DNA from: Caldilineaceae bacterium | Lineage (GTDB): Bacteria > Chloroflexota > Anaerolineae > Caldilineales > Caldilineaceae | DNA: 44,620 nucleotides | Direction: 5' to 3' | Assembly (NCBI GenBank): GCA_019637695.1 | Contig: JAHBVG010000051.1 | Coordinates: forward strand, 1 to 44,620 | Shown here: piece by piece, positions 1 to 9,622 of the stretch | How positions within the stretch are numbered: the first letter of the stretch is position 1 | Layout: every line of letters starts with the position of its first letter | Notes under the pieces: model-generated | Database searches by the model: none | Seen by the model: the letters and a program-made list of their open reading frames with translations, nothing else | Told to the model about the DNA's origin: nothing | Program-made: the position numbers and the translations under genes

Positions 1-10
1 CCCATCTGTA

Positions 11-2593
11 CTAGATACCCTTCGGCATCCCCAATCGAGCCTTACCCAGAAATTTGGCACCCTGATTCTGGTTTCCGGTACTATGGAAGGTGGAGAGGCT
101 CTCCGGTGTTACATTCTCTGGCAACAGAAGGTAAACAGTCTGGACGTCGGTGGCAAAGCTCAATAGTTCATCATCGAAGCGGTCTACCGGCTGCCACCCG
201 TCTATCTGCTGGTAACGAATCACAGAGCGGCCCGGCCAGGGATTTACCAGGCGACAGGATTCTCCCAGTAAGCTCTCGACAACTACATAGTCTGTATCTG
301 GGGCGGTGCGGGATGCGCTTATGATAAAACCGCCAATGGCATGAAGGCGGAATCGTCCTGACCAGGTCGAGGGCACAGCGGGAAAGAGTCGAATTGTGCC
401 TGAATAACTCTGCAGTAGCATCTCGTTGATGGCCAATTGCAGCATGGGCATGGCCTCGAAACTACAGTAGATTGAAACCCCGGCTGTGGGCCAGTAAATC
501 TTCTCGCCCTCGCTATCCTGGACTTCGATCTCCTTGAGCAAGCGAGGGTCCTCGTCCATATCAGGATGGCCTTCCGGTTCCCAGCGGGCGAACCCCTGAG
601 GAAAGATCTGGAAACGTGAAGGCCACTGCTCAAGAGATTTAGCTAACTCATCGGCCAGTCCCAACCGGGCGCGAGATACCATGCTTAAACTGAATCCGGC
701 ATCGTCCTGGCCCAAGGCGTTCAGTGTATTGACGGCAATGTCATAGTCAGCAGTTCCCACCTGATCCAGACCCACACAACCGGATGGGAAGATAGGTGCC
801 AGATTGGCGGAGGGAAAGATCCAGATATTGTTAGCAGGATCGGTCATGCCTTCATGAATGGGGACGCCGTCGGGGATGTCCACACCCGAACTGCGTAATC
901 CAGCCACTTTGTAGCCGACCGACCAGATGTTCATGGTTTCGTCCTCCTGCGCCAATTCTTTGAAGCGCAAGGGGCGAGATCCCATGGTGGCAGCAGGATC
1001 TACCTCATAGTCAGTAGAGACTGTAATCTGCGGATAGGCGACCAAACTCGATAGTACACGTTGGCACTGGTCCTGCAGTTCGTGGTCATTGTCAAGCGCA
1101 CCAGCCGCTTCGAGAAAAACCTGAAACAGAGTGCGCGCGTGGGCCAGGTCGGTGAGCGTATCGCGCACAAAAAGATTGCCTTCATATGGCTGTGTGCCAA
1201 CAAAGGTATAGGAACCATCCTCTTGGCGATTCACCATAGACAGATAGAAACGGGTGACCTCGCGTAACAAAGGATAGGCCATGTCGCGCAGAAAAGTCCG
1301 ATCACGGGTATAGGCATAATGGCGCCAGAAATCCAGGGCGATCTGCGGACCTGGCGTCAGGTTCAGGCCCAGACCCTCGCCCACTTCCGCTGCCTGATAT
1401 CCCTTGCGATTGGCCACATCGCTGAAAAAGGCTCCATCCGCGTTGTGAATGCGCCGGGCGTCATCAATGGCATGGGGCAACATTTCTCTGCGCCAGTGAT
1501 AGTAGGGCATGGCCAGATCTCCCTGGCCGGCGGTGTGCAGTGGCCAGGTATGGATCTGCTCATTCCAATGATAGTAGTGGGTCCAGGCCCGCACATCGCG
1601 ATTCCAACTCCAGATGCCATCGATGAAGTGAAAGGGATAGCGCCCCTTGGAGGCCGAGGCTACGTGGTAGCTATTGAGGTACCAAAGATTCTCCACATAA
1701 TCCTGTTCTGGCGGGAGATCAACAAACGACGTCTGCCAAAAACGACGCCAGGTGTGGCGGTGTTCTCTTCGCAGGGCTTCGATACCTGCTGTGGCGGCCA
1801 CATCTACCCGCTGCCTTGCTGCCACCAGAGGATCTTGCTCCTGTTCACTGTGGACTACTGCCACATAGAGGGTCCCTGTGAATTCGTCAGTGGCCTCACT
1901 CTCGAAGAGACCGGCCCGCCTATGCAGCCGACAGGGTGTGGCCGGCCCATCCAGCCGTGCGACCAGCGCGAAGTCCAACGCCCGCAGTTGCTGGGTAATC
2001 CAGAGATGGTTGCCTTCGTGGCCGGCTTGTGTGCCGGTCAGACTTATGGGGACCTCGCGGCGTATACGCCGGTACCAGTGTAGGAAACTGCGACTGCCCC
2101 ACCGCGCCAATTCCATCCGACGGGGCAGCTTATCTTCTGTCCAGTCTCGGTAGTGTACGACGAGAACACCGGCTGATTCCGAAGCAAAGATCTCTGCGTC
2201 TAGGCCACCAAAAGGGGATCTGGCGTGGATCGTTACCCTGGCTTCAGCCAAATGCAACCGAGCCTCGAAATCACTGAGATAGAGGCGATCCAGGCTGGGC
2301 AGCCCGTGACCAATGGTCAGGCTGCCGGCCGAGCGCAGCATCGTACTCACCTCTTCATCGGGTTTGCCCCAGGCCGTGAAGGGAGCATCGGGACCATCGT
2401 CCCACAGATCTACTTTGTTGATGGCGAGATGAATCCGCTCCGGGGGTGTCCAGATCATCGCCCCTAAGTCACCATTGCCGATGGGCAATCCATCAATGCC
2501 GTAAACCGGAGGGGCCAGATAGACCAAATCGTGTTGCGACAGGAAGCCATCGTAATCGACCTCTATTAGATTTCCAGGGCAACGAAAAATCAA
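11..2593 (-). CDS. GH95-like glycoside hydrolase (putative alpha-L-fucosidase)
   Basis: An 860-residue protein with the layout of family GH95: an N-terminal beta-sandwich opening with LPIGNGDLGAMIW (residues 37-48), an (alpha/alpha)6 barrel in the middle and a C-terminal beta domain. The segment HWNEQIHTWP (342-351) aligns by eye with the INxQMNYWP active-site stretch of GH95; the second Asn is kept and the first is His, so substrate choice may differ from typical 1,2-alpha-L-fucosidases. No signal peptide is visible, so it should act in the cytoplasm on imported oligosaccharide. The start is TTG, chosen because AGGAGA lies eight bases upstream and the protein begins just before the first conserved strand. 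It is the last gene of the minus-strand transporter operon. GH65-type enzymes share the fold. Family-level confidence is good; the fucosidase activity is inference. Confidence 0.8.
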   Translation of the reverse strand: MIFRCPGNLIEVDYDGFLSQHDLVYLAPPVYGIDGLPIGNGDLGAMIWTPPERIHLAINKVDLWDDGPDAPFTAWGKPDEEVSTMLRSAGSLTIGHGLPSLDRLYLSDFEARLHLAEARVTIHARSPFGGLDAEIFASESAGVLVVHYRDWTEDKLPRRMELARWGSRSFLHWYRRIRREVPISLTGTQAGHEGNHLWITQQLRALDFALVARLDGPATPCRLHRRAGLFESEATDEFTGTLYVAVVHSEQEQDPLVAARQRVDVAATAGIEALRREHRHTWRRFWQTSFVDLPPEQDYVENLWYLNSYHVASASKGRYPFHFIDGIWSWNRDVRAWTHYYHWNEQIHTWPLHTAGQGDLAMPYYHWRREMLPHAIDDARRIHNADGAFFSDVANRKGYQAAEVGEGLGLNLTPGPQIALDFWRHYAYTRDRTFLRDMAYPLLREVTRFYLSMVNRQEDGSYTFVGTQPYEGNLFVRDTLTDLAHARTLFQVFLEAAGALDNDHELQDQCQRVLSSLVAYPQITVSTDYEVDPAATMGSRPLRFKELAQEDETMNIWSVGYKVAGLRSSGVDIPDGVPIHEGMTDPANNIWIFPSANLAPIFPSGCVGLDQVGTADYDIAVNTLNALGQDDAGFSLSMVSRARLGLADELAKSLEQWPSRFQIFPQGFARWEPEGHPDMDEDPRLLKEIEVQDSEGEKIYWPTAGVSIYCSFEAMPMLQLAINEMLLQSYSGTIRLFPAVPSTWSGRFRLHAIGGFIISASRTAPDTDYVVVESLLGESCRLVNPWPGRSVIRYQQIDGWQPVDRFDDELLSFATDVQTVYLLLPENVTPESLSTFHSTGNQNQGAKFLGKARLGMPKGI

Positions 2594-2669
2594 GGCTGTT
2601 TCTCCTTACTGTATATTCAAATCTCGCTCAAATATCATCGGGTTATGGACTCGACCGGCCATGGCCAGC

Positions 2670-4694
2670 TTACAGATGAACGTCTCCAGTGAGCAAATAG
2701 ATACTCCATGGCGGCACATTGGGTAACATAACCAGAACATGGCTATCACCATCAGGTTGGGTGGAGAGGACCTGCTCTCGTCCTGCCATAGAAAGACAGA
2801 GGATCTGCGCAGTTTCAGTGTGCAGTCTAAGCACCAGTTCAGGTACTGGATCCAGGGAGGCGTTTAGTACCACAAACACAGGCTCACCATTCGTACCCTC
2901 CCGCGCCCACAACGGCACCCGGGCATAGGTCTCTACCACGCCGGGCAGTGTATCCCGACTCAGCCAACGGCATAGGGCCTTCAATTGGCTGGTTTTGGCT
3001 TGGGTATGGATCAGCGTCCAGGGGTAATAGCCCATGACCACGACGCGCCCACCCAGAGCATTCTCAAACGCGGTCATGCCCAGTCCTAAGTCGGCACCGC
3101 TGTAGTCAACCAACCGCGCCAGAGCTTCGACCGCAGACACTGCAGGCCGTAGTCGGTAGGCGGGTTGGCCCCAGAAGGATTGGCGACAATCTCGCTTGTA
3201 GCTGGCGTATGGACCGTTCAGGGTGTGATCTGTGAGCAGCTCTATGGTATCTTTGTCAATCGTTCCATCCAGGCCAATGCCAACCCAGGCGGACACATCT
3301 ACACCCATCTCCTGCAGCGTTTGGACAGCGGCCCCATCGAGAAGGACACCACCGCTGAATATCTTCTCAAGTTCGTCAAGGCTGAATTGAGAGGGCAGAG
3401 GCCCTGAGAGCGCTGTAACACATGCCCCCTTCTGTCCGTAGGCAATCGGTAGTCCGATTTCGGCCAGGGTATAGAGCTGGCGCAGGGCTTTCACCATGCG
3501 GCTTGTCTGAAACCAGTCCTCCGTATTGGGATCACAAAAGAGATCACGCTGCCAGGCAGGCCAGATGCCGCGCGCCCAGCTGCGGCCAGTGGTTTCCTGC
3601 AACCGTTGGTAAAACGGGCGGACTTGGGCAATCCGTTCAAAAAAAGGAGCATACTCGGTATGAGTGTTGTGAGGCTGGCTGAAGAGGTTGAGTACATTGA
3701 AGGCAATACCAGTAGCGCCAGCGGCCATATGAGTGGCACCTTCCAGAACCGTGATTTCTACGCTCTTGCGCAATTTCTGGTAAGGGAAGTTCTCGATCTC
3801 CGATTGAATAATGGAGACCTGAGCAGGCAACTGACTGACCTGTCGGCCAATATCATGGGCCTTCTCTACCAGTCCCATGTAGACATCGTCGGCGTAGAAG
3901 CCACCGCCGGGCCGCCAACGTGCCGGCCCTGATTGCTCACCCGAGAGTGCCGCCGCCCATTCGACAAACCCATACCCCTCATAGAAGCGATCGCCCGTCA
4001 TAAAGCCCAGAGAGATTGTGGAATCTACACTGTGGACCGTTTCAGCGATGAGGCGTAGAAACTGCTCGATCATCTGCCGGTTATGGGCGAGCCAACGGCG
4101 CTGCCACGTGTCATCACCCGCCGGTTGGCGTAACAGGGTAACCAACGCTTGACGGGTGAAAGCACCGCCCACCTCACGGTTAAAGCGCCCAACACAGCCA
4201 TCACAAAAGCAGGTAGCTGTGATGGGCATATGTCCCCAAAGCCGTACGTCGTCGTCAACCCATATAAAGTCAGGTGCCGTACCGGCTATATGCCGATAGA
4301 GCTGCCGAACATACTCCTGGAACTCAGGATCAGCCGGACAAAAGGCCCCCAGACTGACTCGTCCTTCGGGATCGGTAACACGGGGCCAAGACCCGTCGAG
4401 CGAGTGGGGGAGGTTCTCTTCGTGATGCCCCATTGAGGCAAGCACGTTGACGCCGACGGCATAGCCTGCGGCCCGTATTCTAGGCAGCACCTCTTTCAAG
4501 CGGACGGCGCGCTGTTCAATCTCCGCTAACGGCAAGGGTGGGTGGGTGTCGGCGCTGAAGAGCGCAACTTCATCTACTGTATCCGGCTGTTGGGCAAGGA
4601 AGGTGAGTAACTGTTCGAGTGCGTCATCACACATCCAGTGGGAAGGCCCTACCCGCAACGCTATGAGAGGGTTCAACATGTTCGTTATCCCCAT
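2670..4694 (-). CDS. GH42-like TIM-barrel protein, putative glycosidase
   Basis: A 674-residue protein without a signal peptide. Residues 1 to about 370 look like a TIM barrel, with WVDDDVRLWG and a CFCDGC...F cysteine cluster near residues 145-170 that resembles the Cys-rich segment of GH42-like proteins. A central part (about 430-520, GGVLLDGAAVQTL) resembles the GH42 trimerisation domain, and the C-terminus is a beta domain (VFVVLNASLDPVPELVL). These point to a beta-galactosidase-superfamily enzyme, but I cannot name the catalytic pair with certainty. The gene lies between the propeller glycosidase and the GH95-like gene with short gaps, so it is part of the same operon. The ATG at 4694 has no clear ribosome site; an internal ATG at 4679 follows GGGGA and may be the true start. 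The substrate is unknown. Confidence 0.65.
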   Translation of the reverse strand: MGITNMLNPLIALRVGPSHWMCDDALEQLLTFLAQQPDTVDEVALFSADTHPPLPLAEIEQRAVRLKEVLPRIRAAGYAVGVNVLASMGHHEENLPHSLDGSWPRVTDPEGRVSLGAFCPADPEFQEYVRQLYRHIAGTAPDFIWVDDDVRLWGHMPITATCFCDGCVGRFNREVGGAFTRQALVTLLRQPAGDDTWQRRWLAHNRQMIEQFLRLIAETVHSVDSTISLGFMTGDRFYEGYGFVEWAAALSGEQSGPARWRPGGGFYADDVYMGLVEKAHDIGRQVSQLPAQVSIIQSEIENFPYQKLRKSVEITVLEGATHMAAGATGIAFNVLNLFSQPHNTHTEYAPFFERIAQVRPFYQRLQETTGRSWARGIWPAWQRDLFCDPNTEDWFQTSRMVKALRQLYTLAEIGLPIAYGQKGACVTALSGPLPSQFSLDELEKIFSGGVLLDGAAVQTLQEMGVDVSAWVGIGLDGTIDKDTIELLTDHTLNGPYASYKRDCRQSFWGQPAYRLRPAVSAVEALARLVDYSGADLGLGMTAFENALGGRVVVMGYYPWTLIHTQAKTSQLKALCRWLSRDTLPGVVETYARVPLWAREGTNGEPVFVVLNASLDPVPELVLRLHTETAQILCLSMAGREQVLSTQPDGDSHVLVMLPNVPPWSIYLLTGDVHL

Positions 4695-4707
4695 TGATGA
4701 ATGGCGG

Positions 4708-5526
4708 CTAACGGGGAAAGTAACTTTGGAGAAACTCCCCTAGTGTTCCGTCGAAAGTGGCCCGCTTGAGTCCGCCCCAGGTCTGTTGGTCGCCAGTTGC
4801 ATAGAAGATATGAACCTGGCCGTCGTATTCGAACAGGTCGACATCCGAGTTATTGATACCTTCGCCTGGGGACGGCGTTAGCATCGGGTTGTAGGGGCTT
4901 ACCTCCCAGGTTTGTAGATCCGGGGAGCGGGCAATGTGGGTTACGTAGCCGGGTGCTTCCGCCACCAGATAGATCAGGTAGTAATAGCCGTCCAGCCAAC
5001 GCACAGTAGGACAGGCTGCATAGCGATTGCGCGAGTAGTCGCGATCGGCCAGTTTTTCCCAACCGCGCAGGTCATCGGATCGGGCAAACTTGACAGTGAA
5101 GGGTGTATAGGTGTTGCTTTCGTAGGCCATCAGGTAGCCCGTGTCGTCTTTGCAGACCGAACTATTGAACAGCCTCTCACCCTCTACGGCAGGGATGACC
5201 AGGCTCTCTGTCCAATGGACCAGGTCGTTGGAGACCAATAGATAGATTTCAGTCCATTCTCGCCCTGGATGCCAGAGGCTGGCGTAGACGTACATGGTGT
5301 CCTCTTCCACATAGGCGCAAGCCAAGCCATATCCTGTGGCAAAGGTGGCGATGCGTTCATGGGTAATCATATCGACAAGAACCAGGTAGTATTCCTCTGG
5401 CTTTCCACCCCGCCCCGGTCGAACACAGGTCATCAAGCAGGGTCGTCCGTGCCAGAGGAGCGGGGTGGTTTCCATAAAGCTGAACGGCGCTACAAGCGCC
5501 TCAGTTTTCTGAATCGTAACGCGCAT
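4708..5526 (-). CDS. Five-bladed beta-propeller glycosidase-like protein (GH43/GH32/GH130 fold)
   Basis: A 272-residue protein built from repeated strands of the type YLLVSNDLVHWTES and HIARSPDLQTWEVS, the hallmark of five-bladed propeller glycosidases (GH43, GH32/68, GH117, GH130). Acidic residues sit at likely blade positions (NNSDVDLFEYDGQVHIFY near the C-terminus), but I cannot assign a family or catalytic triad by eye. No signal peptide is seen, so it should be cytoplasmic. The ATG is preceded by GGAGTTAGGAA, a good ribosome site. It lies 42 bases after the upstream permease gene and 13 bases before the next glycosidase gene, so it is co-transcribed with them. Its role is probably removal of a side chain or phosphorolysis of the imported oligosaccharide, which is inference from context. 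Confidence 0.7.
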   Translation of the reverse strand: MRVTIQKTEALVAPFSFMETTPLLWHGRPCLMTCVRPGRGGKPEEYYLVLVDMITHERIATFATGYGLACAYVEEDTMYVYASLWHPGREWTEIYLLVSNDLVHWTESLVIPAVEGERLFNSSVCKDDTGYLMAYESNTYTPFTVKFARSDDLRGWEKLADRDYSRNRYAACPTVRWLDGYYYLIYLVAEAPGYVTHIARSPDLQTWEVSPYNPMLTPSPGEGINNSDVDLFEYDGQVHIFYATGDQQTWGGLKRATFDGTLGEFLQSYFPR

Positions 5527-5568
5527 TTCCTAACTCCTGGGAATGGTTGGCTGGCGGCGATAGAGATG

Positions 5569-6450
5569 TCAGCCCTTGATGGCACCGATCATGATGCCCT
5601 TGACAAAATACTTCTGTAAGAAGGGGTAGACACACATAATGGGCAATATGGAGACAACCAGCGTAGCAGCACGTACTCCGGCAATCGAAGCTGTCGTCCT
5701 CATCTCGGCTGGCAGCATTTCGGCTCCGGATACGCCGGCAACGATCTCCCGCAAGATCAGGGCCACAGGATAGAGGTTACGGTCGTTGAGGAAGATCAGG
5801 GCACTGAAGTAGGAGTTCCAGATGCCGACGGCGGTGAATAAGGCGATGACCGCCACAATCGGTGCTGACAGAGGAAAGACGATCCGCAAAAGAATCGTCC
5901 ACTCGCCGGCACCGTCGATTTTGGCCGCTTCACGAAGCTCAGATGGAAGCGTCGTTTTGAAGTAAGTACGGGCTAGAATTACGTTGAAAGCAGAGAGAGC
6001 GCCCGGCACAATCATGACCCACGGTGTATTGATCAGACCCAAGGAGCGGATCAACAGGTAATAGGGAATTAGACCGCCGCTGAACAGCATGGTAAAGGTG
6101 ATGAAAAACATAAAGAAGTTTCGAAAGGGAAACGAGTCAATCGACATGGGGTAGGCCGTGATCACAGTAAGAACCACAGCCAGTAGAGAACCTGCTGTGG
6201 TGTAAAAGATTGTATTCAGGTAGGCCTGCCAGAAGATAGGCGTGCGAACCAGGCCCAGGTAGTTGCCAAAATGGGGTTCGACAGGCCAGAAATAGAAGTA
6301 TGGATTGTACACATTGGCCGAGCTAAAAGAGATTACGACCGTATAGACTAAGGGATAAAGGGTCAAGATTGCTACGAGCGTCAACACAAGTAAGATCAGC
6401 GTGTCGAAGATCCGGCTTTCAAGGCTATTGCGGTAGAGATGGCTAGTCAA
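5569..6450 (-). CDS. Carbohydrate ABC transporter permease, LplC/YtcP type
   Basis: A 293-residue inner-membrane protein with about six hydrophobic helices and the MalG-family EAA loop ELREAAKIDGAGEW at about residues 188-201, which docks the ATPase. The N-terminal block FDTLILLVLTLVAILTLYPL and the C-terminal KYFVKGIMIGAIKG are typical of LplC/YtcP permeases from oligosaccharide importers. The start is TTG: no ATG precedes the first helix, and GGAGA is found eight to nine bases upstream. It follows the LplB-type permease after a 153-base gap and precedes the propeller glycosidase gene, so it is the second permease of the importer. No ATPase gene is present in the locus, as is common for CUT1 systems that use a shared ATPase. 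Confidence 0.9.
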   Translation of the reverse strand: MTSHLYRNSLESRIFDTLILLVLTLVAILTLYPLVYTVVISFSSANVYNPYFYFWPVEPHFGNYLGLVRTPIFWQAYLNTIFYTTAGSLLAVVLTVITAYPMSIDSFPFRNFFMFFITFTMLFSGGLIPYYLLIRSLGLINTPWVMIVPGALSAFNVILARTYFKTTLPSELREAAKIDGAGEWTILLRIVFPLSAPIVAVIALFTAVGIWNSYFSALIFLNDRNLYPVALILREIVAGVSGAEMLPAEMRTTASIAGVRAATLVVSILPIMCVYPFLQKYFVKGIMIGAIKG

Positions 6451-6603
6451 GGTTGCTGTCTCCTATCGATTTCTCATGTAAAGCAATCTACCTTCGTAAA
6501 TTGTCATTCTATAGAGGAATGGCCTACGGAAACGGAGCCGTGGCTGGTCCGGCACTGGAGGAAAATAGACCAGACAGGGGGCCCCCATGATAAAAGGCCC
6601 TGG

Positions 6604-7596
6604 CTACCACAAGCTGTTGTCCGAGAGCTTCTTGGCAATTTGGTTGGCGACAACGATTAGAATCAACCCTACAACCGATTGAAAGAGACCTACAGCCGTG
6701 GCAAACGAGTAATCAGGGCGACCACCCCCCTCACCCACAATTCCCCGGCGGTAGACAAAGGTTTCAATCACATCCGCCGTCTCGTAGGTTGCCGGGCTGT
6801 ACAGAAGTAGAATCGTCTCGAGACCACTGCGCATGAGGCCGCTGATACTGAGGATCAGCAGGATGATAACGGTAGGAAGAAGAGCAGGAATGGTGACGTA
6901 CCGAATCAGTTGCAAGCGGTTGGCTCCGTCAATAATGGCTGCTTCATACTGTTCTAAATCCACTGAGGCCAACGTAGCCAAATAAATGATGGCACCAAAG
7001 CCGGTACCCTGCCAGATGGCCATGAGCACGTAGATCGAACGAAAATGCTCAGGCCTGGCCAGAAAGTTGATCGGTTCCAGACGAAAGATATCGACGAGAA
7101 TGCGGTTGAAGATCCCTAAAGAGATATCGGGACTGAGCAACATTTTCACGATCCCTACCATCACCACTGCCGCAATAAAATATGGAAAGTAGGTGATCGT
7201 CTGCACTGTACGCTTGAACCAGTTGTAGCGCACCTCGTTGAGCAGGATCGCAAGTAGAATCGGCATAGGGAACGAGAATAGCAAGGTCATGAGATTGAGC
7301 AAAATGGCATTGCGAATAATGCGATTGGCATAATAGCTGCCGAAGAATTTGGCAAAGTTGTCAAATCCAACCCACTCACTGCCCCAGATGCCAGCCAAGA
7401 CATTGTATTTCTTGAAGGCCAGAACGATTCCTCCCATTGGGATATAGTTGAAAACGATGAAGAAGATCAGGCCTGGCAAGAACATTAGAATCAGGGCCTG
7501 GTGGGCAACGATTCGTTTCCACAAGGTGCTGCCCCACCGATTTTTGATCGGGGCAGCACCCACATGAGATCTAGCTTTGAGGGTTGTCATGGACAT
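6604..7596 (-). CDS. Carbohydrate ABC transporter permease, LplB/YteP type
   Basis: A 330-residue inner-membrane protein with about six transmembrane segments. The stretch FLPGLIFFIVFNYIPMGGIV and the EAA loop EQYEAAIIDGANRLQ (about residues 212-226) place it with the LplB/YteP permeases, partners of LplC. It would form a heterodimeric channel with the product of the next gene and receive sugar from the binding lipoprotein encoded upstream. Two in-frame ATGs lie two codons apart (MSM); the first follows GTGAAGA, a weak ribosome site. The long gap upstream (7597-7869) carries a strong stem-loop that separates it from the binding-protein gene, suggesting lower expression of the permeases than of the binding protein. 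Confidence 0.9.
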   Translation of the reverse strand: MSMTTLKARSHVGAAPIKNRWGSTLWKRIVAHQALILMFLPGLIFFIVFNYIPMGGIVLAFKKYNVLAGIWGSEWVGFDNFAKFFGSYYANRIIRNAILLNLMTLLFSFPMPILLAILLNEVRYNWFKRTVQTITYFPYFIAAVVMVGIVKMLLSPDISLGIFNRILVDIFRLEPINFLARPEHFRSIYVLMAIWQGTGFGAIIYLATLASVDLEQYEAAIIDGANRLQLIRYVTIPALLPTVIILLILSISGLMRSGLETILLLYSPATYETADVIETFVYRRGIVGEGGGRPDYSFATAVGLFQSVVGLILIVVANQIAKKLSDNSLW

Positions 7597-7662
7597 TCTT
7601 CACTATGATAATTGGTGTATTCGCCGCCGAATATCTATCGGGCACTATAGAGGCACGGCTAA

Positions 7663-7734
7663 AGGCTGTGCATTGGGCAAGGGTGCTGGACCCAGCAGAT
7701 TGGGCGACCAGTTCCCTTGCCCAACGCACAGCCT
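7663..7734 (-). promoter_or_regulatory. Large stem-loop between binding-protein and permease genes
   Basis: Two 21-base arms, 7663-7683 and 7714-7734, are inverted complements with a single mismatch. The loop itself holds a second small hairpin (TGCTGG/CCAGCA). There is no T-run on the minus strand, so this is better read as an mRNA-stabilising or processing structure than as a full terminator. It sits in the 273-base gap between the solute-binding gene and the first permease gene, where such structures are known in other sugar operons (malE-malF in enteric bacteria). Confidence 0.75.
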
Positions 7735-7869
7735 CCATCTGTACTCTCGACAAAACCAGAATCTGGGAGAACATGTCCATGGTCGGTAGCATCTCAAAGG
7801 ATCGCTACAGGCGAAACGAGACGACCCTGGTTTACATAGGATAACGACAGAGGCCTCCTCAAGGAAGGC

Positions 7870-9477
7870 TTACTCGTTGCCGTAGGTACGCTGGTACGCT
7901 GTATTGTAGATCTCTTCAACACGGCGTGCTCCCATCTGCTCCATCTGGGCTACATAGGTATCCCACTCGTCCATACTCAGGTCGCCCTGGATCATACGCG
8001 TCCACGTTTCATCCCGATAGGTTCTGAGATCGGCATTCAGCGTGGCCAGCTCATCTGCCTCTTCAGACGTGAAGACTGGACGAGAGATCATTTCAGACTG
8101 ATAAGGCTCGGTCATTCTCTCAGCCTCGGCAACTTGTTCGGTGACAATCAAGCCTTTGTATGCATCCATCATGGCACCAGGAGCTGGGCGTGCTGATGTT
8201 GTAAAGAAGGGGAAGCCCAGACCATAGAGCTTCCATAAGGCAACTGGTGGTTCCATGCCACCTTCGGCAATGGTCTTATCAACTTCCTCAAGTACTTCGG
8301 GCAGGAATTGGTAGCTGCCGTTGACGATCTCAAACGTGACGCCTTCGCGGCCGACCCAGAAGAGTTCCACCCCTTCGTCGGAGAAGATATAATCAAGGAA
8401 AGCGACAGCGGCTTCAGGATTAGGATTGTTGAGGCCCAAAGCATACCCCCAACTGTCCCAACCGACAAGGTTCAGTGTCTCGACCTGACTGCCATTGGGA
8501 CCTACGGGAGGCACGGCTGCCGCGATGTCGTAGGCCGAATCTGGGTGCTGTTGTCGGTACTCGGCGTCAACATCCAGCCCGCTCAAATAGTCATTGATAC
8601 CGAGAATGGATTTCCCGCTCATCCAGGTTTCTTTGTTGGCTTCCCACTCAACCCTGGCGACCATGGCAGGATTGATCAGCCCCTCTCCATACCAACTGCG
8701 CACCTGATCAACGGCTTCTCTAGCCGCAGGGAGAAGGGCGCCATCTACCAACTGACCATCCTGCATGGTTATCCATTCATCGAGCTGGCCGTGGATGCCA
8801 AAGGCACTGCGTAGGGAACGAGCCAGCCCCAGGACATCGCCGTAGTTACCAATACCATGCACATTGGGGTCGGCAGCTTTGGCGGCTCTCAGGAATTCGG
8901 TCCAATCATCCAGGGTCTCAAAACTGGTAAAGCCCAGAGCATCGGCAATGTCCTTACGATAGAGCCAGCCCATGTAGACCTGTTGCCGACGTCCCCACAT
9001 ACCGTAGAGGTTGCCGTCCGGCGCCCGCAGCGCCGCCACTTCGTCGGCGTTGTCTGCCAGCATTTGGCTGTAGTTGGGGGCATGGGCAGCAATAAGATCG
9101 TCCAATGGCAACAACGCTTCTCCAGCATACTGATTGATTACATTACGGGGACCAATGAAGATGTCAGAGGCCTCGCCCGTGGAGAGCATCAGGTTGATTC
9201 GCTCGGAAACAGACGAGGAAGGGGTCGGATTCCAGTTAATAGTCGTGCCTGTGGCTTCCTGCCACTCAGCAAAAAGCAGTTGATTGACTACGGGGGCCCG
9301 CGGATCTTCGCCAACCGTAAACGTAAAGGTAGGAGCGCCACTGGTAGCCACACCTGAGCCAGACGGTTGGCTCACTCCGCCGGGCGTGGCCGGTACACAT
9401 GCCGCTAGAGCGCCAGCCCAGATAACACCAGCGCTTGCCTGCAAAAATGTTCGTCTGCTGAATCTTCTGTCTCGCAT
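7870..9477 (-). CDS. Extracellular sugar-binding lipoprotein of CUT1 ABC transporter (LplA/LipO-like)
   Basis: A 535-residue solute-binding protein. The N-terminus has a twin-arginine motif (SRRTFLQAS, about residues 7-15) followed by a hydrophobic stretch and the lipobox ALAAC at about 23-27, so it is probably exported folded by Tat and lipid-anchored at Cys27. The length and the internal layout (EWQEATGTTINW, then FLDYIFSDEGVELFWVGREG) fit the long LplA/LipO binding proteins that pair with LplB/LplC permeases. The start is the ATG preceded by GGAGGAACGAA. It lies 145 bases downstream of the SDR gene and 273 bases upstream of the first permease gene, with a strong stem-loop in the latter gap. 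The ligand is unknown; the glycosidase genes in the operon suggest a branched, perhaps fucosylated, oligosaccharide. Confidence 0.9.
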   Translation of the reverse strand: MRDRRFSRRTFLQASAGVIWAGALAACVPATPGGVSQPSGSGVATSGAPTFTFTVGEDPRAPVVNQLLFAEWQEATGTTINWNPTPSSSVSERINLMLSTGEASDIFIGPRNVINQYAGEALLPLDDLIAAHAPNYSQMLADNADEVAALRAPDGNLYGMWGRRQQVYMGWLYRKDIADALGFTSFETLDDWTEFLRAAKAADPNVHGIGNYGDVLGLARSLRSAFGIHGQLDEWITMQDGQLVDGALLPAAREAVDQVRSWYGEGLINPAMVARVEWEANKETWMSGKSILGINDYLSGLDVDAEYRQQHPDSAYDIAAAVPPVGPNGSQVETLNLVGWDSWGYALGLNNPNPEAAVAFLDYIFSDEGVELFWVGREGVTFEIVNGSYQFLPEVLEEVDKTIAEGGMEPPVALWKLYGLGFPFFTTSARPAPGAMMDAYKGLIVTEQVAEAERMTEPYQSEMISRPVFTSEEADELATLNADLRTYRDETWTRMIQGDLSMDEWDTYVAQMEQMGARRVEEIYNTAYQRTYGNE

Positions 9478-9622
9478 TTCGTTCCTCCGATAGAATGGTG
9501 TAGGTGAGGTACATATATGGACGTAGTGATGAGGTCCTTGATATATCTTTCTCTCCCTTCGATATGGAACTAACCTAAAGGGATTTTATGGATAAGCATC
9601 ACAGTAACGGAGCAGCATCGTC

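Noticed and set aside
1319..2083. Long plus-strand open frame (254 codons) opposite the GH95-like gene
   Set aside because: It is antisense to a well-supported gene, lacks a ribosome site and has no protein-like domain pattern.
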